DNA of 10,516 nucleotides from Sulfuritalea sp. Its GTDB lineage: Bacteria; Pseudomonadota; Gammaproteobacteria; Burkholderiales; Rhodocyclaceae. Where the stretch lies: contig JALHNN010000055.1 of assembly GCA_022843505.1 (NCBI GenBank), positions 1-10,516 on the forward strand, read 5' to 3'. A program made the translations under genes and the position numbers. Position 1 is the stretch's first letter, and every line of letters starts with the position of its first letter. Below are positions 6,014-10,516 of the stretch, one piece after another. Below the pieces are notes generated by a model. It was not told the DNA's origin. It saw nothing but the letters and a program-made list of their open reading frames with translations, and did no database searches.

Positions 6014-6850
6014 TCAGTTGCCCTTCAGGGCGGCGAGTACCGGCGCCGTCTCGGGCCGGACTCCGCGCCAGACGAAGAAGGCTTCCGCCGCCTGCTCGAC
6101 CAGCATGCCGAGGCCGTCGGCGACGCGCGCGCCGGCTCCGCGGGCCTGGGTCATGAAAGGCGTTTCGCGGCCATAGACCATCTCGTAGGCGATGCCGCGT
6201 GGCGCGAACACGGAAGTCGGCAGCGGCAGCACGGCGCCGGAAAGGCCGGCCGAGGTGGCGTTGATGACGAGATCGAAGCTGCGCCCGGCGAGGCCGCCGA
6301 AACCGATGCCGTCTGGCTTGATGCCGACCGCGCAACCGGGCAGGCGGGAGAACTCGAGGGCCAGGCGCGCCGCGGTTTCCTCGGTACGGTTGGCGATCAG
6401 CAAGTCCGCCGGGCCTTCCAGCAGCAGCGGCAGGACCACCCCGCGCGCGGCGCCGCCGGCGCCCAGCAGCAGGATGCGGCGTCCGGCGGGATCGCAGCCG
6501 AGGTTGTGCTTGAGATCGCGCAGCAGGCCGGCGCCGTCGGTGTTGTCGCCGAGGATCTCGCCAGCCTCGAAACTCAGGGTGTTTACCGCGCCGGCGGCCT
6601 CGGCGCGGGGCGTGCGCCGCGCCGCGAGGCGAAAGGCCTCCTCCTTGAAGGGTACGGTGACGTTGGCGCCGCGGGCCGTTCCGTGCTTGATCGCGCGGAA
6701 GGCATCGACGGCGGCGGCGAATCCGTCCTTGTCGGCAAGAATGGCCTCGTAGCTCATGTCCTGTCGCGTCTGGGCGGCGAACAGGGCGTGGATGCGCGGC
6801 GATTTGCTGTGGCCGATCGGGTTGCCAAAAACGGCGTAACGGTCGGTCAT
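6014..6850 (-). CDS. aroE: Shikimate dehydrogenase (NADP+), AroE
   Basis: AroE reduces 3-dehydroshikimate to shikimate with NADPH, the fourth step of the chorismate pathway. The 278 residues are typical. YAVFGNPIGHSKSP (5-18) contains the substrate-binding serines S15 and S17. ANVTVPFKE (62-70) carries the catalytic Lys69. N90 and D105 (GDNTDG) complete the catalytic group. LLLGAGGAARG (127-137) is the dinucleotide-binding loop, and IANRTEE (152-158) is the NRT motif for NADP. VINATSAGL (195-203), YEMVYGRETPFM (222-233) and DGLGMLVEQAAEAF (245-258) close the C-terminal domain. ATG 6850 gives the standard MTDRYAVFGNP start. A TTG three codons earlier is in frame but unlikely. No clear Shine-Dalgarno sequence precedes the ATG. 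This gene heads a tight aroE-mtgA-corA set after a 135-nt gap. Confidence 0.96.
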   Translation of the reverse strand: MTDRYAVFGNPIGHSKSPRIHALFAAQTRQDMSYEAILADKDGFAAAVDAFRAIKHGTARGANVTVPFKEEAFRLAARRTPRAEAAGAVNTLSFEAGEILGDNTDGAGLLRDLKHNLGCDPAGRRILLLGAGGAARGVVLPLLLEGPADLLIANRTEETAARLALEFSRLPGCAVGIKPDGIGFGGLAGRSFDLVINATSAGLSGAVLPLPTSVFAPRGIAYEMVYGRETPFMTQARGAGARVADGLGMLVEQAAEAFFVWRGVRPETAPVLAALKGN

Positions 6851-6885
6851 GTTGACCAACAGATCGGTGGGTTCAACGAAGGCAG

Positions 6886-6913
6886 GGTATAGGACATTTC
6901 GAGCCGTTTTCAG
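6886..6913 (-). promoter_or_regulatory. Candidate sigma-70 promoter for aroE-mtgA-corA
   Basis: On the minus strand, CTGAAA (6913 down to 6908) and TATACC (6891 down to 6886) are separated by 16 bp. Each matches about four of six consensus bases. They lie about 36 nt upstream of the aroE ATG, in the only sizeable gap of the minus-strand gene set. This is a plausible internal promoter separating aroE-mtgA-corA from the tonB-side genes. Confidence 0.35.
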
Positions 6914-6918
6914 TGCAG

Positions 6919-6946
6919 GCTAACATGAGCGCAGCGAATGTTCAGC
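6919..6946. other. Inverted repeat with embedded direct repeat downstream of the TonB-like gene
   Basis: GCTAACAT (6919-6926) pairs with ATGTT-C-AGC (6938-6946), forming an 8-bp stem with one bulged base and an 11-nt loop. The 9-mer AGCGCAGCG occurs at 6928-6936 and again at 6944-6952. The structure lies about 40 nt past the stop of the TonB-like gene and just ahead of the aroE promoter candidate. It could end or protect that transcript. No T tract follows, so it is not a classic intrinsic terminator. Confidence 0.3.
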
Positions 6947-6985
6947 GCAGCGGCCGGAGCTAAATACGCAGTAGCGATCTGTCAT

Positions 6986-7915
6986 TCAGTCGGCTCGCAG
7001 GCGGTCGGCATTGGTGAAGGTCCAGGTGCGCGTGATGTCGAGTTCGTCGATGTCGCGGCGGATGGATTCGGGGAAGGCGGCGAAGGGCGCCGACATGCGC
7101 ACGATGCGGCGCGCAGCGTCGTCGAGCAGGACCTGGCCCGAGGAGCGGATGACATCGACCTGCTTGAGGTCGCCGTTGGCCTTGATCACCACCGAGAGTG
7201 TCAGGCTGCCGTACAGCCGGCCCTTGGCGGCGTCCGGGTAGTTGAGGTTGCCGATGCGCTCGATCTTCTGCCGCCAGTCCTCGACGTACTGGGCGTAGCG
7301 GTATTCCTCGACGCGGGCGCCGATGAACTTCTTGCGTGGGCGCTGGTTGTATTCCTCCATCTGGCGCGCGATCTGGCCTTCGAGGCGGGCGATGGCCATC
7401 GCGCTGCTGGCGAGGTCGAGACCGCTGCGCGAGGGTTCGGCCGAGGGATTGGGTTCGGGCTTGCCGCGCTCCAGGCTCACCGCGCGCTCGCTCTTGAGGC
7501 GGGTCATCTGTTGCTGGGCCTGGGCCTCCAGTTCCGCGACACGGCGCTGGGCCTCGACCAGTTCGTTGCCTTCGCGCGTGTTGGCCGAGGGCGGCAGCGG
7601 CGTCTTGGCGCGACGGTCCTCGTCGGTGTTGCCGCCGCCGTCGAGGTTGGTCTGCGCCTTGGCCTGGGCCTTGTCGGGCTTGGCCTTGCTCTTGCTGTTG
7701 ACCAGGATGACTTCGAGCGCCCGCTCGCGCGCCTTGTCCATGAAATCCGGCGGCGTGAAACGCACCGCCAGCAGCACGGCGTGGAACAGCAGGGAAACGC
7801 CGAAGGCCAGCGTCAGGTTGCGCCGCGCCGGGTCCATCGCGGCAAGGAACCCCGGCATCGGCAGTGCCGGCAATGCAGGCAGGGCAAGGCGTGGCAGGCT
7901 GGGCAGGCGTGGCAT
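6986..7915 (-). CDS. TonB-like energy transducer, TonB C-terminal domain protein
   Basis: This protein is anchored in the inner membrane and, by family, would pass proton-motive energy to outer-membrane receptors. From ATG 7915 it has 309 residues. A Leu/Pro repeat (1-20) precedes the single helix RRNLTLAFGVSLLFHAVLLAV (31-51), which includes a TonB-like His45. A short Lys/Pro/Ala stretch (75-88) replaces the long Pro-Lys spacer of E. coli TonB. Residues 117-190 are predicted to be largely coiled coil. NYPDAAKGRLYGSLTLSV (225-242), IKANGDLKQVDVIRSSG (244-260) and LDDAARRIVRMSAPFAAFP (264-282) form the TonB C-terminal domain. Internal ATGs at codons 20 and 27 would remove the Pro/Leu leader and are credible starts. 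It begins 13 nt after the RNase gene stop. No exbB or exbD is visible. A TolA-like envelope role is the main alternative. Confidence 0.82.
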   Translation of the reverse strand: MPRLPSLPRLALPALPALPMPGFLAAMDPARRNLTLAFGVSLLFHAVLLAVRFTPPDFMDKARERALEVILVNSKSKAKPDKAQAKAQTNLDGGGNTDEDRRAKTPLPPSANTREGNELVEAQRRVAELEAQAQQQMTRLKSERAVSLERGKPEPNPSAEPSRSGLDLASSAMAIARLEGQIARQMEEYNQRPRKKFIGARVEEYRYAQYVEDWRQKIERIGNLNYPDAAKGRLYGSLTLSVVIKANGDLKQVDVIRSSGQVLLDDAARRIVRMSAPFAAFPESIRRDIDELDITRTWTFTNADRLRAD

Positions 7916-7928
7916 GAGCCTGCCAATT

Positions 7929-9878
7929 TTACTCCCCGGGTGTTTCCTCACCCTCGTCGGCGAAGGCCTCATCAGAGCCGGTATTGGCCGCCAATTCAGG
8001 GGCCAGGTCGAGGTAACGCAGGCGGATCTCGGCCTCCAGCAGGTCGATGCCCTCGATACCCAGGCGCACCGCCGCGCCGCGCGGGGTTTCCGGCAGCGAG
8101 GGAACACGCGCGACCAGGGGGATCGCCTCCAGCCGCAGCAGCGACTCCCGCAGCACGCGCCCGACCACGGTCTCGGCGCCCTGCTGCAGCAGCCAGCGCA
8201 GGCACCAGTAGCGCTCCATGCCGCGCTGGAACTCGGCATAGGCGGCGTAACTGAGTTCGAAGTCGCGCATGGCCGCCAGCAGGTCCGCCGACTTGGGCGG
8301 AAAGAAGGGCTTTTCCGCGCGCAGCAGGGCCAGCAGCTGCCACTGGTTGAGCAGGTCGCAATAGCGCCGCAGCGGCGAAGACGACCAGGCGTAGCAATCG
8401 ACGCCCAGCCCTTCGTGGGCCGCGGCGACGGTGCTCATGCGCACCTTGCCGGCGGTCTGCACGCGGTACAGCGCCGGGATGCCGGCATCGCGCAACATCG
8501 CCCCCCAGGTCGCGTTGGCCGTGATCATCAGCTCGGCGACCAGGGTGTCGAGCGGGCTGCCACGCGGGCGTTCCTCGATGCGGACGCGGCCCTTGCCGGG
8601 CTCGACCGCGATGCCGCTGTCGGCGGTCCAGTCGACGATGAAGTTGTAGTCCTTGCGGTTGCCGTTGTCCGAGGGCTTGCCGCGCCCTGCCTCCAGCACC
8701 TGGGCGAGTTCCCAGAGCAGCTTGAGTTCGTCGCGCCAGGCGAAGTCGCCCAGCCCCTGCGCCAGGGTGTCGGCATTGAACACGGGCTCGATGTCGTGAT
8801 GGCGGAGGTTGGCCGCCACCGGCACGCGCTCGATGCGGGTCTCGTGCCCCAGCAGGCGGTAATCCGCGGCGACGTCGAGGTACAGCGAGATGGCGGGCAC
8901 CTCGTGGCCGGCGGCCAGTGTGAAATGCTCGACCACGTCCTCGGGCAGCATGGTGATCTTGCGCCCCGGCATGTAGACCGTGGACAGCCGCTCGCGGGCG
9001 ATGCGGCCGAGGTCCGAGTCCGGTGTAAAGCCGAGTCCGGGTGCGGCGATGTGGATGCCGATGCGCCAGCCGCCCTTGGCCTTGGCCGCGACCGAGAAGG
9101 CATCGTCGATTTCGGTGGTATGCGCATCGTCGATACTGAAGGCTTGGGCTGCCGCGAGCGGCAAATCGCCGGGGGCGACTGGCGCGGCGAACGGAGGAAA
9201 GCCCGTGCCGCCCTTGCCTTCCGGAAAGTACTCGAAGAGGAAACGGCCGAGGTGGTAATCGTGGGTCGAGCCCAGTGCCCCGCAGTCGAACAGCAGGCGC
9301 GCGGCCGACTTGCCGGTCTCGCCGCAGGCGGCTTCCAGTGCCTTGGTCTCCCCGCGGTTGCGGTCCGGCTTGTAGATCAGTTGCGGCAGGATGGGGGCGA
9401 ACTCGGGCGGCAGCCTGCCGTCCCTGAGCTCGCCGGCCATGCCCTCGATGGCCAGCGCCTGCTGGCGCTTCTTTTCCAGGCCGGCCAGCGCCGCCTGCAG
9501 GATTTCCGGCGGCGCCTTGCGGAAGCGGCCGCGGCCCTTGCGATGGAAATACATCGGCGCCGAATGCAGGCGCAGCAGCACGGCGGCCGTTTGCACGGCG
9601 TCCGGCTTTGCGCCGTGGTACTCGGCCGCCAGTTCCTCGAAGGCGAACTCCGCTTCGCCGCAGACCTCCCAGAGGAAATCGACGTCGATGCCCTCGGCCT
9701 CGGTCTCGGCGCGCTCCAGCAGTTCACCGGGCGCGGGCGCGGTGAAACGCTGCAGGACGTTGGCGGCCTTGACCTTGGCACGCTTGCCCGAGGCCAGTTC
9801 GACCTGCAGCGAGGTGGTGTTGTCGGCCAGCACGGAGCCGGCGCGAAAAGCGCCGTCCTCTTCGAACAGGACATTCAT
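7929..9878 (-). CDS. RNase II/RNase R-family 3'-5' exoribonuclease
   Basis: This is a processive 3'-5' hydrolytic exoribonuclease for mRNA decay or rRNA processing, 649 residues long. Residues 1-46 form a small beta-rich domain (LQVELASGKRAKVKAANVL at 24-42). Residues 50-240 are a helical linker not shared with E. coli RNase II. The RNB catalytic domain starts at FSIDDAHTTEIDDAFS (247-262). D250, D258 and D259 match the metal-binding aspartates of E. coli RNase II, while E256 stands at the Asp207 position. IGIHIAAP (273-280), VYMPGRKITMLPE (301-313) and SSSPLRRYCDLLNQ (499-512), with R504 near the scissile phosphate, follow. The C-terminus (about 570-635) looks like a degenerate S1 domain. 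No Shine-Dalgarno sequence is strong at ATG 9878. It lies 33 nt after the methyltransferase and 13 nt before the TonB-like gene. Whether it acts as Rnb or Rnr cannot be told. Confidence 0.9.
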   Translation of the reverse strand: MNVLFEEDGAFRAGSVLADNTTSLQVELASGKRAKVKAANVLQRFTAPAPGELLERAETEAEGIDVDFLWEVCGEAEFAFEELAAEYHGAKPDAVQTAAVLLRLHSAPMYFHRKGRGRFRKAPPEILQAALAGLEKKRQQALAIEGMAGELRDGRLPPEFAPILPQLIYKPDRNRGETKALEAACGETGKSAARLLFDCGALGSTHDYHLGRFLFEYFPEGKGGTGFPPFAAPVAPGDLPLAAAQAFSIDDAHTTEIDDAFSVAAKAKGGWRIGIHIAAPGLGFTPDSDLGRIARERLSTVYMPGRKITMLPEDVVEHFTLAAGHEVPAISLYLDVAADYRLLGHETRIERVPVAANLRHHDIEPVFNADTLAQGLGDFAWRDELKLLWELAQVLEAGRGKPSDNGNRKDYNFIVDWTADSGIAVEPGKGRVRIEERPRGSPLDTLVAELMITANATWGAMLRDAGIPALYRVQTAGKVRMSTVAAAHEGLGVDCYAWSSSPLRRYCDLLNQWQLLALLRAEKPFFPPKSADLLAAMRDFELSYAAYAEFQRGMERYWCLRWLLQQGAETVVGRVLRESLLRLEAIPLVARVPSLPETPRGAAVRLGIEGIDLLEAEIRLRYLDLAPELAANTGSDEAFADEGEETPGE

Positions 9879-9911
9879 TTCAGGGGTCTGGGATCGGGTG
9901 AGGGGGCTATG

Positions 9912-10516
9912 TTAAGGCTTCTGCCCGCAGGCCGCCGTCGCGACGAGGACGGTGTTGGTCAGGCGATAGCCGTCCGCCGTGGCGTAAGGAGCGAGTTCCG
10001 TGGTCACGTCGGCGGCCAGCGCCTGCTGTTTTTCCGGTGCCAGGCGCGACAGGCTCTCGGCTGCTCCGCCGGCGAGATCGAGGAAGGCCTGCCAATAGTC
10101 GGCGGCGGTGGCGAACCCGAGCGTGAAGCGGCAGGGCCGGATGGCGCCGGCCTGGAAGTCGGCGCTGGCGAGACGGCGATCCAGCTCCCCGGGATCGCCG
10201 AAACGGAAGATCGAAGGCCGCGCTACCTTGGGCGGAGGTAGCAGGCGGCGCATGCAGGCCAGCGCGCACTCGACCAGCGGCACCTCCTCGGCCGGGCCCC
10301 AGACCGAGAGCGCAAGGCGGCCCTGCGGGCGCAGCACGCGGCGCATTTCGCGCAGCGCCGCCTCGGCATCGGGAAAGAACATCAGCCCCAGGCCGCAGAG
10401 CACGCGGTCGAAACTGCCTGCGGCGAAAGGCAGGGCCTCGCCGTCGGCCGCCACGCGCGGCAGCTCCGGGCAGCAGGCCAGCTGGCCCAGGCTGATGTCG
10501 CTGGCGATCGCCAGCC
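9912..10516 (-). CDS. Class I SAM-dependent methyltransferase, C-terminal 200 residues (cut by right edge)
   Basis: The frame is open to the window edge, and the first full codon is at 10514. The visible part begins in a Rossmann methyltransferase domain of the Methyltransf_11/UbiE type. ASDIS holds the acidic residue at the end of strand 2 that contacts the SAM ribose. VAADGEALPFAAGSFDRVLC is motif II with the typical ADxExLPF pattern. LGLMFFPDAEAALREMRRVL and PQGRLALSVWG are the post-motif helices and strand 5. The N-terminal SAM-binding GxGxG loop lies outside the window. A GTG at 10454 could be mistaken for a start, but motif strand 2 lies upstream of it in the same frame, so the gene is longer. 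The substrate cannot be named. It is co-oriented with and 33 nt from the RNase gene, and may share its transcript. Confidence 0.85.
   Translation of the reverse strand, partial: LAIASDISLGQLACCPELPRVAADGEALPFAAGSFDRVLCGLGLMFFPDAEAALREMRRVLRPQGRLALSVWGPAEEVPLVECALACMRRLLPPPKVARPSIFRFGDPGELDRRLASADFQAGAIRPCRFTLGFATAADYWQAFLDLAGGAAESLSRLAPEKQQALAADVTTELAPYATADGYRLTNTVLVATAACGQKP

Noticed and set aside
4240..6156. Long plus-strand open frame opposite corA and mtgA
   Set aside because: It is antisense to corA, mtgA and the end of aroE, whose catalytic and membrane motifs are on the minus strand. The frame has no recognisable domain.
7323..10241. Very long plus-strand open frame opposite the RNase and TonB-like genes
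   Set aside because: It lies antisense to genes with clear family motifs, and its translation is low-complexity and matches no family I recognise. It arises because GC-rich codon use suppresses stops on the opposite strand.
10454..10454. GTG as the start of the methyltransferase
   Set aside because: The same frame continues upstream to the window edge and encodes the ASD segment expected before motif II, so the gene starts outside the window.

Overview
This window comes from a GC-rich Gram-negative chromosome, most likely a betaproteobacterium near the Rhodocyclales/Azoarcus group. Evidence for this is the PilG type-IV-pilus regulator next to a divergent thiD-thiE-hemL cluster, and the grouping of an RNase II-family gene, a TonB-like gene, aroE and mtgA. 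The exact genus cannot be fixed from the sequence alone. All genes look intact except the two cut by the window edges. I see no mobile element, CRISPR array, tRNA or rRNA. The gene content is core housekeeping, and I do not find an undescribed multi-gene system.

Region 1 (1-662). The N-terminal 87 codons of pilG run leftwards out of the window. About 400 bp without a convincing gene separate pilG from the rightward thiD. This gap contains the most AT-rich patch of the window, candidate promoters for both directions, two perfect palindromes, a direct repeat spaced 31 bp and a small hairpin.

Region 2 (663-3915, + strand). thiD (HMP/HMP-P kinase) and thiE (thiamine-phosphate synthase) supply the pyrimidine kinase and the coupling step of thiamine phosphate synthesis. 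hemL (glutamate-1-semialdehyde aminomutase) makes 5-aminolevulinate for heme. A SugE/Gdx-type small multidrug resistance protein, probably a guanidinium exporter, follows. Gaps of 34, 60 and 51 nt allow one transcription unit, although the hemL and sugE leaders could carry their own signals.

Region 3 (3925-10516, - strand). Read in the direction of transcription, the order is a SAM-dependent methyltransferase (cut by the right edge), an RNase II/R-family exoribonuclease, a TonB-like protein, aroE (shikimate dehydrogenase), mtgA (monofunctional peptidoglycan glycosyltransferase) and a CorA-type metal transporter. The first three are closely spaced (33 and 13 nt). A 135-nt gap with a candidate promoter precedes aroE, and aroE-mtgA-corA are then packed with gaps of 4 and 18 nt. 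corA meets sugE tail to tail with 9 nt between the stop codons.

The most notable feature is the CorA homologue. It carries a cytosolic N-terminal segment resembling the MgtE N domain, and it has GMS where the family's GMN signature is expected.
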